64,000 nt of DNA from the NCBI RefSeq assembly GCF_020921035.1, contig NC_063151.1, forward strand, positions 28,216,934-28,280,933, written 5' to 3'. Shown here piece by piece: positions 1-12,262 of this stretch. Position 1 is the first letter of the stretch. Each line of letters opens with the position of its first letter. Below the pieces are notes generated by a model, which saw only the letters and a list, made by a program, of their open reading frames with translations, searched no databases and had not been told where the DNA came from. The translations under genes were made by a program, and so were the position numbers. This stretch comes from Rhodamnia argentea (taxonomy: Eukaryota > Streptophyta > Magnoliopsida > Myrtales > Myrtaceae).

Positions 1-499
1 TTTAGTTATATCGGTCGTTCTCACCTGTTCTTCTGTGGAATGATGGATTCGTAGGATGTCAAGAGTGCCTAGAAGATGGTTAGCAAGACAATGAGTGGAC
101 ATAAAATAGCTGGCCAAGTAGATATATTATGGATTATCTTAGTTAATGGTGCACTAGTTTCAAATTTCTACTCCACTATCTGGTTCCGTTCTCGGTTGGC
201 TCTCACCATCCTCTGGAATTCCTTGTTTAGTGCATGGTGTACTGGTTTTCTGAAAGCTTGAAGGGAGTTCAAAAGGAGAATTTATTGCTTTAATGCTAAT
301 CAACCTCCCCATCAAATTTATTAAACTTTATGAACCTCTAAAAACCATTAAGAGTATTAGTTCTTTCTTTTGTTCTGTTCTGACAAAACATGCAAAGAAC
401 CTGGGTCTAAAATCATGTTTCAGTGTAGGAGTGTTGCACCGAACAGTTACTTTAAATAGAAATTGTTCTATCATTATCCAATTAAATTTTGTATGACAG
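1..499 (+). other. Probable intron of the TRS130-like gene
   Basis: AT-rich sequence with stops in all plus frames and no recognisable protein segment. It ends in an acceptor (gtatgacag) that leads into the recognised exon at 500. The open frames at 76-261 and 293-496 have no recognisable domain and I treat them as chance. Confidence 0.45.
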
Positions 500-857
500 G
501 ATGAGGTCTTATATGAAGTCAATGCAAGTTCTGTAAATTGGATGATTGCTGGCAGGAAGAGAGGGCATGTCTCTCTATCTCCAAATCAAGGTTTTGAAGT
601 CCCGCCTTTTAGTGTTTGTTATTTATTGAGTAATTTTTTGATAAGAGTAACTTATCATGCGCCACCAATCTTTTATGGCAGGTTCCAGAATAATCATCTC
701 CATATTATGCGTGCCGCTGGTGGCTGGTTATGTTCATCCCCCACAACTAGGGCTGCCAAACATTGACAAAGCAAATATCAGTTGCAATCCAGCGGGTCCT
801 CACCTGGTCTGTGTACTGCCTCCGGCCCTCAGCTCCTCATTCTGTATCCCAGCATGA
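500..857 (+). CDS. TRS130: TRAPPII complex subunit TRS130/CLUB, C-terminal end (last two exons)
   Basis: Two exons join in frame: 500-590 after the acceptor gacag, and 682-857 after atggcag, with a donor at 591 and phase 1. They encode about 89 C-terminal residues including MIAGRKRGHVSLS, ILCVPLVAGYV, PPQLGLP and GPHLVCVLPPALSSSF, ending at tga 855-857. I recognise this as the C-terminus of plant TRS130/CLUB (TRAPPC10-like), a TRAPPII tethering subunit that acts at the trans-Golgi and cell plate in RAB-A activation. Position supports it, since the Arabidopsis gene lies in the same neighbourhood (from memory). The rest of the gene should lie left of the window. I could not find a convincing exon in 1-499, which looks like intron. 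The identity rests on remembered family sequence and was not searched. Confidence 0.8.
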
Positions 858-1722
858 TTTCCTCACCTGCTCTAACGTTAGTCCAATCCTCAACTCGGTC
901 GTGCCACTTCCGATACCTGTAAGATTTTTTCATTCAAACAGAGTTAGACGAGGTAAAGAGAGTAAGCAAGTATTAGAAATTTTACAAGATTCAAGATTTG
1001 TAAATCCTTTCTCTTTCGTTGTTGTTCAGGGAACGAAAACAGTAGCTGAGTTTGTTGTGTGAGGTAGTTATTCAGGTGTTCTAGGTCCCAGCCACCTTGT
1101 ACTTCCTGGTTCATGTACAGCGGGAATTTTGCTGTCCTCTTTGTTGTACAACACTTTTCCAGTATAGTGACCGAGGCAAAAAAAGGGCTTACACTTCTGA
1201 TACGAATGGATGATCCCTCTTTTCAGATGTCCTAACTTGTGCAGAATGGAACTTCCATAGGCACTATAAATTGCATAGTTGCACGTAAGATTTATCCCCA
1301 AAAACAAAACTATAAATTACAGTAGACGATGCCCTATTTGGACAAACTACGAGAGTCCCCAGTCCAAAGATTGCTTTTGAAGCTGAATTGAGTACTGTTG
1401 ATCCCGCGAGGGTGAGCAATCTCCAAAACCAGTTCTCAGTTAATCTCCATCTCCATTTAAGTTTGATATTCCTTTCGTCCTCCTATTGACCCAAAAGAAA
1501 AAAAAAAAGTTCTCCGTAGACGCTACTCTTTAGGTGCAATGCACATTTCCTGCAACCTTCGTATTCTAGAATTGAGCTAACGCTCAACTTCACCGGTCGT
1601 TTTAGCACGTAGATAATTTGAAAGCTTTGCCATGAGTGATTCTCGCAAAAGAAACGAAAATAAGAAAGGAAATAAAGAGGAAAGGAAAGGAAAATCACAG
1701 ATCAAAATGTGGATGGAAGAAA
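858..1722. other. 3' flank of the TRS130-like gene; no gene seen
   Basis: Probable 3' UTR and spacer between the TRS130-like stop codon and the tRNA. Short open frames on both strands (763-1062, 1068-1307) have no recognisable domains. Confidence 0.5.
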
Positions 1723-1794
1723 AGGTCCCACCGAGATTTGAACTCGGGTTACTGGATTCAGAGTCCAATGTCCTGACCACTAGACCATGGGACC
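1723..1794 (-). tRNA. tRNA-Gln (anticodon CUG)
   Basis: Read on the minus strand, the 72-nt sequence folds as a cloverleaf. The acceptor stem GGTCCCA pairs with TGGGACC. The D arm contains CTAGTGGTCAG. The anticodon loop CTCTGAA presents CTG between the TTGGA and TCCAG arms. The T arm is CGAGTTCAAATCTCG, a good B box. The discriminator base is T, as expected for plant tRNA-Gln. There is no intron. A run of T on the minus strand would serve as the Pol III terminator, and none very close was confirmed. Confidence 0.93.
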
Positions 1795-4434
1795 TTTGCA
1801 ATGACTATTGTTATTTAAATATTTTTTTATTGGATAGATAGAACATGATGTTCACCACCATATATTTTGATGACGGTCGGCATTCCGTCGGCAATCGCAA
1901 GGACAAAATGGCTGTTGCCCTGGTAGTTGCGCACCATCCGACGTGTTATACATACAACTACGAACCGAATCGTGCGGTTCTAAGTGATCAAATTTAGTGA
2001 AGCCCAAGGAGAGGGGAAAGAGTCAAATGTTGCTTCAGCAGCATGAAGCAACCAACCATATAGGCACTCATACGTTGGGAATACGGCGTAATTGTTGATT
2101 AGGTCACGTTAATTGATGCGAGGAGACAAATGCAACTCACCCCACCAAAGGAGTGAGAGGAAGAAAGGAACCGGACATGCACGGCAGATTGTTTAACCCG
2201 GTTTACTACATTCGACATGTGGCATTCATGCATTGGGAGCTGTGGAGCTAAGGAGGGATTTCTTTATCTCAATTGACAAAAAAATGCCAATGATGATGGA
2301 AGACAGCAGACGAAACTAACGTTCCAAAAACGATACGTTGCCACGCCGTATACCATTAACTTGCTAATCGCTCTATGATATTAATTAATTAAAAAAGCTT
2401 AGTCATTTGACAGCAATAACGCGACGCCAATTAATGGATGCCTCAAAGTGACTCGCGGTCCAGCCCACCGACTCGACCTAGATGCGGATGATTCCAATGC
2501 TATCCCTACAGGTGTCTTTAGAACGCCGATTAGTTGGTGGACACGTAGGCGCGGCTCTTAAGTCTGATTTCGACATGACTTCGCTTGGACCCGGGTCATG
2601 AACTCAGCAGTGCTAGATCTCTAGCGGCTCAGCACAATTATTCCAACCATAATTGGTCGTCCCAAAGCTTGAAATTCTCATCTTGACTCAGATTTAGCCG
2701 GTCCAGATCCTACCGACATGGATAGACCGCACCCATTTTAGTAGCTGGATGTGGGTTGGATCGTTATGTGGTGAGCATGGTCGTATAAATTAATCACTTT
2801 ACGTTAAGTCAGGCCAGAGAGTGATACCATTAACTTGAGTCCCACAAAAGAAGGAACCGACTCGGTGGAACAGTTCCTCAACTTGAATTTACACTTTTTG
2901 AGCGTGAGAAGATTCCATCATTATGATGCTGTCTGCCTTAATTCTCGGAGGGGGCAAAAGGAGTCAACTCATTTTTTTTTTAAGTCAGCTTAACCAACCC
3001 TAACATGTGCCCTAATTCTCACTTTGTTAGGAACAAAGCAAAAGGGAAATTCTAGAGGTTACTTGCACTGGCCAGGGGATTTTGCGCTTTGTCCCCCATC
3101 CATTTCTTCTTAGATTTAATTCTTATAACATCATATCTTGATGGATGATGATGAAGTAAAGTCCGGGAATCTCTTGGTTTTTTAATGGAGATATTACTTT
3201 TGATTGTAATTTCTCGGTTCTCGATTTTAATGGACCGGATCACCAGTCAAGTCTGGTTCACAAGCGGTCTAATGGGACCGGTAAAATTTGCTGTTCTCAA
3301 TTCATTCTCTCTAATTCGTGTGATGGGTAGTCAGCGGATCAAATGGCAACAACTTTTTATTAAGTATTGCTAACCAGTCCTCCGAAGTACTTACAGGATT
3401 ACTAATCTAATCTTTAGCTTCCTGCGCGGCAAATGACCATTCTTATATGGTTTGTTTGGGGCCACAAGGTATTATGAGAATCTAGCTTTTCTCTACTTTT
3501 TACCCATTCCAACACTGCTCTACCAGGCAAACAAACACCATTCTGAAACTAAACGGTGATTTCTCCGATGAGCACAACAGCTGCGGAATTTCCGTAGCTT
3601 GATTTTAATGAAATGGGGGCATCCTTGGTTTCGGAAAAAACACAGCAGCTAAGGTTGAAATTACAGCTAGAACAAAAAAAAAAGAAAAACTTCCCCAACC
3701 CTTTTGCCTCTCAAAATTCGAACGCTTCGCCACCAAAGAAATCCAAATTCTTGCAGATGAAAAGATGTCATCAGGATGGCGACTCGATAACAATCAGGAC
3801 CCCACCCTTCATCCGATACATAAAACCTCGCACCCACCACCAACAAAGTGACCATTCCATGAAAGAAAGAAGGAAAAATTTCACAAAGCTTTTTCTAAAG
3901 TTGGTGGTGGGCGTTTCCTCTTTCGAATTGAGAACAAATTAAGTTCTTAAATTCAAATTACAGATGTTCCCTCGTCCAATCTTCGCTATGTTCTCCCCCC
4001 CTTTTCGATCCCGCGTTCTGCTGCAAAACATGCGGCATCGACCGCTCTTTTTAACTTATAAGTAGGTTATATTATCTAACATTAGTATCAAGGACAAGAA
4101 GAAACCAAGTAACGGTGACAATTATCAATGTTGTAAACAATGCCCATACAGAAACATTTGCCCTGCATAATCTCCTACTATTCATCTGGTTTGGCTTCGT
4201 CTCCCCAGACTTCAGTCAACTCAAAGAAATGTAAAAAGCAAAAAAAAAAAAAAAAAAAAGACAAGATTATTTTTGTCCTGTCTACCAATAAATAATTTTT
4301 TCCCTAGCATCATTATCATTATCACTATTATTTTCCTTTGCTGGTTCTTTTATTTTCCATTTCTTATTTCTTTTTGGGCTACTCCCTACTGTAATACTTC
4401 TGGGGATTCCTGGCTCTCTCCCCATCATTCCGGG
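1795..4434. other. Spacer between tRNA-Gln and the methyltransferase gene
   Basis: About 2.6 kb with no recognisable gene. It has scattered short open frames and homopolymer runs (an A run at about 4241-4259), and the 3' UTR of the minus-strand methyltransferase should lie just left of 4435. I see no clear repeat boundary. Confidence 0.5.
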
Positions 4435-5522
4435 TCAGCATCTCCAGTCCAGCCGGACTTCGCCCGGGCCGGCCACCTGCTGGCTAGGCTTCCGGAACGA
4501 CACGACGTGGCTGCTGACCATGAACGCGGTCACCCGCTCGGACACCCGGATGTCCTCCATCTTCAGCTCCTGCAGCTTCCGCACGTACTCCGGCACGTGC
4601 AGCAGGTCCCACACGACCCCGACGCCGCCGGGCTTCAGGACCCGGACGAACTCGCCCATCACCCTCATCCTCTCCGCCGCCGCCTCCACCGTGCGCTGGC
4701 CGTGCTCCTTCCCCACCGTGTGGACGAACACCGCCGACGTCACCACGTCGAAGTAGTTGTCCGGGAACGGCAGGCTCCTGACGTCGCCCTCCCGGCACGT
4801 GACATACTCTTGTACACCTGCCATCCATGGATGTCGTTAGTGATTCTGATTGGTTCAGTAACGAATATGGGAAAAACCCATCGCGCGTAACGTCAAAAGA
4901 AGAATCGTGGGACAGATTAGACAAGAAATCGAGAAGTTATCTCATATTCAATGTCATTCTCGAATATCAAGTTATCAAAGTCGTCATTCGCCAGAATGCA
5001 AATTAATAAATGGCCTTTAATTTTACCTTCCCTCTTAGCCGTCCGGAGAGTGGAAAGCGCGGTGCCTTTGCCCGGCGCCAGCCCGACGACCCGACCTGAA
5101 CTGCCCGTCTTCTTCAGCTGCGTCGCCACCGCGTTCAGCAGCAGCCCCCGCCCGCACCCGAGGTCCAGCGCGTTCCTCACCGCCGACCAGTCGCTCACGG
5201 CGTTGACCATCCGCTGCGCCATCTCCTGGTGAAGCGGCACCGCCGAGTAGAGGAAGTTCCCGGCGGCGAAGAAGAGGCAGACGGCGGAGATCGCAGTCAC
5301 CGCCCCGGCGAACCCGGCGGCGTATCGGGCCCCGCCGGGCGAGGAGAGGAAGGCCTCCAAGAAGCCGCAGACGGGGTCGAAGTAGAGGAGGAAGAGGAGG
5401 GAGAGGAGAGAGAAGAGGAGGGCGTGGAGCAGGAGGAAGAGCAGGGTCTGCCACTGGTCGACGCCGTATACGGCGTAGATCTGAGCCCAGTCTTTGCTCG
5501 CCGACGACAACCGTTTACCCAT
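4435..5522 (-). CDS. Membrane-anchored class I SAM-dependent methyltransferase (At5g54400-like)
   Basis: Two exons, 5522-5027 and 4817-4435, are joined across a 209-bp intron (donor gtaaaa, acceptor ggcag) and encode 292 residues starting MGKRLSSASKDW. Hydrophobic segments at about residues 27-48 and 70-92 suggest an N-terminal membrane anchor. The SAM motif I DLGCGRG is at 120-126, and the second exon carries SLPFPDNYFDVV and LKPGGVGVVWD (motifs II/post-II). This is a UbiE/Methyltransf_11-type fold; the substrate is unknown. An in-frame open stretch continues upstream to 5771, but MGKR fits the conserved start of the family and the upstream part reads like leader sequence. The coding exons are much richer in G+C than the flanks. 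Its position next to AHL and THE1 matches the Arabidopsis order from memory. Confidence 0.88.
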
Positions 5523-6420
5523 ATCCGAACTGGTCTTGAAAATGGCAACTTTTCGTCGAAAGGAGAATAAAAATCGATCCTTTACGTTTGGTGGTGGGAT
5601 TCGAGGTCGTGAAGAAAATTTCAATTTGAATTGTGAAGGGGAAAAAGGAATGTAGGGTGGATTGGTGGGAATTGCGGGGATCGAGAAGAGAATGCAATGC
5701 TCTCGTTCTGAATTGTGGTGCTTTGTCGTTTTTGGAGGGAAGTAGCAGGAGCAGGTATGGAGTGTACACAACCCTTAAAAACCTGTTCACTCTCAGAGTG
5801 AACCGTGTAGAAAGAAATTTGCAGGAACACGAGAGAGAAATTGCAGAAGATCTTCTTGGTGGGATTCCAATACTCGAGAGAAATCAAGACCCGGGAACTC
5901 CCTGGTCTTAAGGATCAGAGCAGAGCTCGGTGATTCAAGCGGGGAAGGAGGAGTGAGGAGGAGACGCCAAAAGGGGGAGGGGAGGCCATTGAATGGCGAT
6001 GGCGCCGTGGAATAGGTGGCGAGACTTTCTGTGCAGAAACGCGCTTTGTCTGCGCCAGCTCGCGTTACCGTAAAGAACTGTAGTCAAAAGTCTCGGATTC
6101 AGAGGTTGATTTTGCCCATTGCTCAGATTCAGAGGGAGAGAGAGAGAGAGTGGCCAGTGCCGGTGGTGAGAGGTTGGAGAGAGAGAGAGAGAGAGGGCAA
6201 TAAATACGAGAGGGAACCGCAACCGGGTCTCCTCCGTCTCCTGCTGCTGCTGCTGCAGCTGCTGTCCGTCCGGGTGTGTACGACTTAGGATTCTGTATTT
6301 GAATAATTCCGGTTGGTGAAGTGAAGCCCCACATTTGACTTGGTTTCTCTTGCCATGGCGTCAACTTCTGTTAATACCTACGTATCCACATCATGTTAAT
6401 CGATTGGAACTCGAGATGAG
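5523..6420. other. Promoter/leader region of the methyltransferase gene with GA microsatellites
   Basis: This region lies upstream of the minus-strand start. It contains (GA)n tracts at about 6138-6150 and 6179-6195 and a (CTG)n tract at about 6241-6255. Open frames here come from low-complexity sequence. GA/CT tracts are common in plant core promoters and 5' leaders. Confidence 0.5.
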
Positions 6421-8812
6421 CGCGAATCAATGCGTTTGCGAATTCAGCCAGTCAAGAGTTCGCTTGTCGGAACCAAGAAGAAGCTAAGGCAATTTTTCGA
6501 GATAAAATAATAATATTTTAAAAATATTTTATAATTTTATCAATTCAATTCTAAATCCTTATAAATTTGTCAATTCAATTCTTTTTTTTTTTTGTATTTT
6601 GCCAATTTAATTCTATTGATGGGAAATCTCTAACTTGAATACCGACCGTGGAAATCAAATAGTTTTGTTTTGTATTCATGAGTTTGAGGAAGCAACAATC
6701 TTTGTACAAAAAAAGAGTCACATTCTTTGACAGGCATGTTCCCTTGATTGATATCGAGCCATAAAGCTTTCGAGTCTCTCTCATCAATCATCATCACGCT
6801 CGAATTGGACGGGCGCCCACCTCACATTCCTTTGCTTTTTTCTGCTTCCTATCTCTTCACTTAGCTTTGATTTTGGCTGGCACTCCACTCATTACAGGGC
6901 TGTTAAAACTTAGGAACACGATGATTTTTAGTAACCGGGTGCAATCGCATCCCACATTGAGGGAACTATATTAATTAGGAAAACTGTCCCAAAAGCCGTA
7001 CATCTATTTTACGACGAACCTGAACATTTTCATTTAGGTTAATTAGTCCTAAATATTTTAACGATTTGTTAATATAGTCCTTGTGGCGAATTTAGCTAGG
7101 AATTGCTGATGTAAATATTGGTCATTTTACATGGCACGACCGGCATGTCGAACTGTCGCTATTTTGTAAATTTCTTTTAGACCTTTTGATTTTGATTTTG
7201 ATTTTCCTTTTTCTTTTCTCTCTTTTTTCTTTTTTTTTTCCCTGTTTTCATTTGCTGGTCACTAGGCCTCAACGCCCTAACCGGATTTGGCAACGGCATT
7301 CCGGCCCTCACACGTGGTCGGTGACCTCCACCGGCCATTGCCGAGTGGCGAATGGAAGAGGGAATAGGAAAAAAGACAAAAAAAGGGGAAAATTTTCAAA
7401 AAATTAAATAATAAGTCAAAAAAATAGTCCACATCAGAGTTGACCGTATCACATAGGACAGCCAACATTGATGTTCATTCAAAATTGGCTGGAATGACTA
7501 CATTTGCAAAATAATTAAAATATTTAAGATTAAATTGGCTCAAATTAAAAAGTCCAAGATCGAATTGACTATCGTATAGTAGGCATGGGTAATTATCCCA
7601 TTATTAATTCATAACCCCGTCTCCTTACAAATAAAGTGCCTGATGGAATATTCTTATGTTAGTGTTGGATTAAGTTGCCCCATTAAGTAAAGAGACGGCC
7701 GGATTTTTTAGGAGAGACGACACTCTATTCAATTAAATGATGAGCGAGGATATTGCGCCTACCGACATAACAGGATTGTGTACATCTTGACACCCCGTTT
7801 CTCTACATGTACGTATGTACGTGAGAAGGAGTAGTTCATTGCACGAATTACAAGCCACATTGTCAACTTGACATGACTCGATTGCGATTGCAAATGCTAC
7901 ATTATTCAAAAAAACCAAAGTAATGAGTGTGGGGGCCCCAACGTTTTTCCAAAGTCGGAAGTATCCAAAAGAAAACGCGGCAATCGTAGAAAGCGACTCC
8001 GGCTAAGAAAAACGAGGGAATCACCACCGACGACGGTCTTCATATCATATGCACTTCACGCCTCTATCCGTCAAACCTCTCGCGAAGCTAAATCTCGGTT
8101 TGATCATCTAGAGTCCGGTCCCGACACCCCGGGGGCAAAGATGAGCGGGGTCGCGTGGATTTCGGGTTCGGCGGAAAGCGAAGCCGTCTGGACATCCCTC
8201 TCGCGACACGCGGGTCGAGCTCCTTCCGGTTCTGCACAATGCACTTCGCCTCTAATTCTGTCCTTCGAGCACCCCCTGTAATTCAGTTTCGCCGGGTTCT
8301 TTGCCATTGAAACGATTCCGATTTTATTATTTTGAAACGCGTGCAAGAGGATTAGAGGACATAGCACCAGATAAAACACCGGTTCAGCCCAATCCTACCA
8401 GATGAACCGGTCCACTAAATTCCACGAATCCGGATCTCATCTCAGAAAACGGTTCTTATAGTCGCATGGGGGATTTTATAAGTACGAATTCCCTTCTATT
8501 GCGTCCAATTCCACTCGTTTAAATTATTCGGTCCCATAAAAAGTTGATTAAATTATTCGAAATGCAATTCTAAATTGGTCCTGGACAACTTCGTTGTCCG
8601 CATCGAACCCGAGTCTGTCTTGCATCAAATCCTGAGTTCTCCGATAACAAAGGAAGTACAGCTGTAGATGGTCGTGGACCCGTGACATCATCAGGCGGGG
8701 CAGTAGTTGAGTTCTCGTTCTCAAACTTTTGAAATGGCGATCAAAATGGATCCGTCGTCCTTCTGGTCTGATGTACATGAGATAATGAGTTCAGGATTAT
8801 ACTTCGACCTTT
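6421..8812. other. Repeat-rich spacer without recognised gene
   Basis: AT-rich spacer that contains the MITE-like element at about 6978-7600. Its right part (about 7940-8800) is unique-looking sequence with moderate G+C and no recognisable coding exon. Confidence 0.45.
6978..7600. mobile_element. Non-autonomous DNA element (MITE-like) of the shared G+C-core family
   Basis: The left end (aggaaaactgtcccaaaag, then ttagtcctaaatatttt) resembles the terminal repeat of the better-defined element at 32907-33883. The interior has the same plan: a poly-T/CT tract, a short G+C-rich core near 7260-7345, then an inverted counterpart containing acataggacagcca that mirrors the left-hand tacatggcacgaccgg. 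The right end is blurred and no target duplication was resolved, so the limits are approximate. Confidence 0.5.
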
Positions 8813-9560
8813 TGTTCCATGTAGGAAGAGTACTAAACTCTTCGCCTCTTCCAAGCCTATAAAAATGCTTCTCTTATACATTGTTACACACTATCATTAG
8901 AGAACGAATACCATTCTCTCTTGATATTTCTTTCTTATCATGGTATCAGAGCCAAGTTCATTACCTTAAAAGTATGCTTTGCGGTTGCCATAAATTAGAT
9001 CTTTCGCATCGAAAATTAACACAATGAGAATATGCTCTGCGGTTGCCACAAATTGAATCTTCCGCACCATGAATTAAGATAATGAGTTGTGGGCTAGATT
9101 GTCAGTCTTAGGGCTATTGAGCCGCCACTCTTGCTTGCCCTAGTCAAGTTTCCGCGTATTCGTGCCTCTAATATGAGCATCTTGCATTCATATCCATCCG
9201 TCGACCCGCGCACCTCGACCTTCTCTGGTCATTTTTCTGGTCGTTTCGGATCCGTATATTATTAGGGTGCACAACGATCGTCATGGGTGATTCTAGTAAC
9301 CGCATCGACGTCAAGCTTGATGGTTCCAACTATTCACTTTGGAAATCATCGGCCATGGCTGCACTTATTTACCGCAATTTATTTGAGCATGTTGAGGGTT
9401 TTCTTCTTTGTCCTGTCACTCTCATGGACACCGACGAAATTCAGGCATGGACGATTGGCGATCGGAAGGCATGGGCTATTCTCTTTGGTTCTATTGATCA
9501 TGCTCTTCGCCCGCAATTTTCTCACGTGGGAGGAGGAGCATGTGGTGGAGCAGCCAAAAC
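8813..9560 (+). mobile_element. Ty1/Copia LTR element fossil: LTR 3' end, PBS and gag start
   Basis: The region up to about 8940 has LTR features: a TATA-like tataaaa near 8859 and a terminal tatca. It is followed at 8941 by tggtatcagagcc, the primer-binding site complementary to initiator tRNA-Met that is typical of plant Copia elements. From 9283 a reading frame begins MGDSSNRIDVKLDG and includes NYSLWKSSAMAAL, the Copia gag N-terminal (DUF4219/UBN2-type) signature. Only the left end of an element remains. It is broken, with no pol region and no second LTR recognised. Confidence 0.75.
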
Positions 9561-10029
9561 AACGGTGGAATCGGAAGCTGCATAAGAGGAAAGCAAACCC
9601 AGACAAGTTTCCTCGGACTGCGGTTCCTTAACGCTGTCAAGGAGAAACGATCTAGGAGAGTGATGGATAAGTTGGTCGCAAATACCTTCATAAAGAGAGC
9701 TGAGCTTCGTAAGGAAAGCATGCAGATAGTGCCTATCTCAAGTTTGAAGTCGAGTAAACGGGCATTGAGTACAACACAAGCACTTCGAGCAAGAATATCC
9801 AACTAACTCCGGAGGGAACGCATGTAATTATAGAACTCTCAAATGGAGCAAGACCCCTAGGTAGGACAATAAATCTCTTGCTCCAACCGATAGACTCGAG
9901 TATCCCTAGTCCGAGTAAACATCTCGGCGAGCTAATCCCTCAAACATTTCGCACCCACAATTTGTGAAAATTGCGGACGAAGGGCAGGATCAAGCAAAGA
10001 GAATAGTTCATGCCTTCCAATCAACAACT

Positions 10030-10345
10030 ATCCACACCTGAATTTCGTCGATGTCCTAGAGCGACAGGAAAAGATGGAAATCCTCAACATGCTCAAATAA
10101 ATCACAGTAAACAAGTGCAGCCATGGTTGATGGTTTCCAAAGTGAATAGATGGAACCACCAAGGTTGACATCGATGTGGTCACAAGAATCACCCATGATG
10201 ATTGTTACGCACGCTAACAATATACAAGTCTGAACCAACCAGAAAAATGACCGGAGAAGGTTGAGGTGCGCGGGTCGACTGATGGATCCGGATGCAGGGC
10301 AATCTAGCAAGATCCAATTTATGGCAACCACAGGACATACTTTCT
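10030..10345 (-). mobile_element. Ty1/Copia gag-start fossil, inverted relative to the one at 8.8-9.5 kb
   Basis: On the minus strand the segment repeats the leader and gag start of the neighbouring Copia fossil. The leader part shares ggttgccataaatt, the block reading gtcgacccgcgcacctc and the gag start MGDSCDHIDVNLGG with IYSLWKPSTMAAL. It is a broken fragment of the same family in opposite orientation. The sequence between the two fragments (about 9600-10030) has no recognised domain. Confidence 0.7.
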
Positions 10346-12262
10346 GTGAAATCTGTGCATGGACGTGCTGTATTAAAATACTTCAGATATGGCTCATCTT
10401 TGGTGAGTAACATTAGTTTGCTTACAAATCCAGTTACGAGGTTTTTAACCGGTGCAGCCATCAGCCATGTCAAGATGCTTTCTGTTCATGGGAACACAAA
10501 CCAGCTCTTCTCCAAATGATAATTTTCCAGACCAAGGACTCACACAAGCTAATGCAGGCCATCAAATCCTTACCAGTTGAGAAGAACGTACAGTGTTGTC
10601 TGGTGAAGAAAACAAACGCTTAAATCATGTCCTATGGAATAACTTGACCATCCAGCAATCTAGCATCATCATTAGATTGGCACACATCGAAAGAATCACG
10701 ACATGAGCCATCAAGCATACAAGGATTATGTTAACGTGTGCTCCAAGGGCATTTTAACATCCAATCCAAGTAGAAAACTTCATATTTTCCAATGCTCTTA
10801 TTTCTCTCGTATTATGCAAAATCAGTACCTCGAAAGTAGAATCATCCCAAATAAAATGAACTTAACTAGTTCCCCGGACACTTTTTAATATGAATCCCAT
10901 AATATCCATGGCTTGCACCTTTTCAACCAAAAGCAAAAATACTGACTTCAGGTATATTTCGTGGCTGAATATCCGTCCTGAATATCATTTATGACGATAT
11001 TGAGCAACATATACAAAAATTAGATGCCCAATCAACATTCTTTACTTCTTTACCAGCTGTATAGCTTTGCAAAAGCCTATATACTCAAGACACTGAACTA
11101 GCTTCATTCCTGCTTTTCTTCGAAGCACGTACAATCCGCACAATGCAGGTGAGCCGCAACAGTACAGCATCCCTTCTGAGCAGATAATTTTTTCCTGAAA
11201 TAATTCAAAATGATTCATGTACAAGAATCCACAAAACAATGTAAAATACTTATATCTACTCATCCATTCAAGTAGACCTAAAAAGCAGAACCAGATAAAT
11301 ATAAGCATGTTACATGGAGCAAAAAAATTTGTTTCAAAGTTGTCCACTAGATGATAAGAAGAGGAATTTGGAGAACGATCATAAAAGTTCGATGAGTAAG
11401 GCCTCAATACTGGCCTACAAATAGATGATGGGAAGACAATAAATAGAATCATTGATTGCAGAAAAATCACAATGATCTTCAAGAAGACTTGAAAAACAGA
11501 ACCAGCTAAATATAAGCATGTTACATAGAGCACAAAACATTTGGTTCAAAATGTCTAGAAGATAAGGAGAGGAATTTGGAGAATGATCATAAATATTGGA
11601 TCAGTAAGGCCTCAATATTAGCCTCCAAGTAGGAGATGGGAAGATGATCAATAGAATCTTTGATTGCAGAAAATTCACAATGATCTTCAGCTCATATTCG
11701 TTGCTTGGACGTTTCACCCTAAAATCCTAAAAAGAGAACCTCAAGCTGAAAGTAGGAGACTTGATACTCCCTTTCATTTTCCCAAATTTTACCTTAGGTT
11801 TTTTGCCCCCCCCAAAAAAAAAAGGCTTAACCAAGATTAATGGATCCTCGGATAAACGAAACAAAAGACAGCTTATTGATTTCAATAGGAAACTGGACAT
11901 TGCTCTAATGGCTTTGTTTCTGAAGCATCTCAAAAGAGTATACTTTCAGGTGCAAACTAGCTCAAACGACTGCACCTTTACAAAGAGAAAAATCACCAGC
12001 CAACTATCGCTAGTAAGATAGTTCCAGGCTAACATATCTAATCAAGTGCAAACAACCAAACCGCAAAGAAATATTCACTAGACACATAGCGACCTTCAAT
12101 GCTAGCACACAGAACAAATGTGACACTAAATAAACATACATCATAGTATAACACATCCAAGACAACCTCCGCAGCGGAAAAGGATGTTGTTTTAGCAACA
12201 TTACCTTGCCATCAGAATTAAAGTTCAACGGTTGCCATTCTGATCACATGTCTTCCGAGGCT
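10346..12262. other. 3' flank of the AHL gene; no gene recognised
   Basis: About 1.9 kb of AT-rich sequence. It contains a 211-bp tandem duplication (11275-11696). Minus-strand open frames at 10189-10473 and 11042-11533 have no domain I recognise, and the second spans the tandem repeat. Confidence 0.45.
11275..11696. repeat. Tandem duplication, two units of about 211 bp
   Basis: Unit 1 (about 11275-11485) and unit 2 (about 11486-11696) share long stretches, for example ataagcatgttacat at 11301 and 11512, gaggaatttggagaa, agtaaggcctcaata and ttcacaatgatcttca. They have diverged by substitutions and small indels. No terminal repeats or coding potential were seen. Confidence 0.8.

Noticed and set aside
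1577-1841. Open frames on both strands at the tRNA locus
   Set aside because: They lie over the tRNA-Gln gene and its flanks; the RNA gene explains the sequence.
4484-5570. Several long alternative frames over the methyltransferase exons
   Set aside because: They are shadows caused by the high G+C of the real coding exons. They are Arg/Gly/Pro-rich and lack domains.
5935-6364. Leu/Ser-rich frames on both strands
   Set aside because: They are produced by GA/CT and CTG microsatellites in the methyltransferase leader region.
11042-11533. 163-codon minus-strand frame rich in Phe/Leu/Cys resembling a membrane protein
   Set aside because: It runs across the boundary of a 211-bp tandem duplication in AT-rich sequence. 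Hydrophobic frames are expected there by chance, and there is no known domain.
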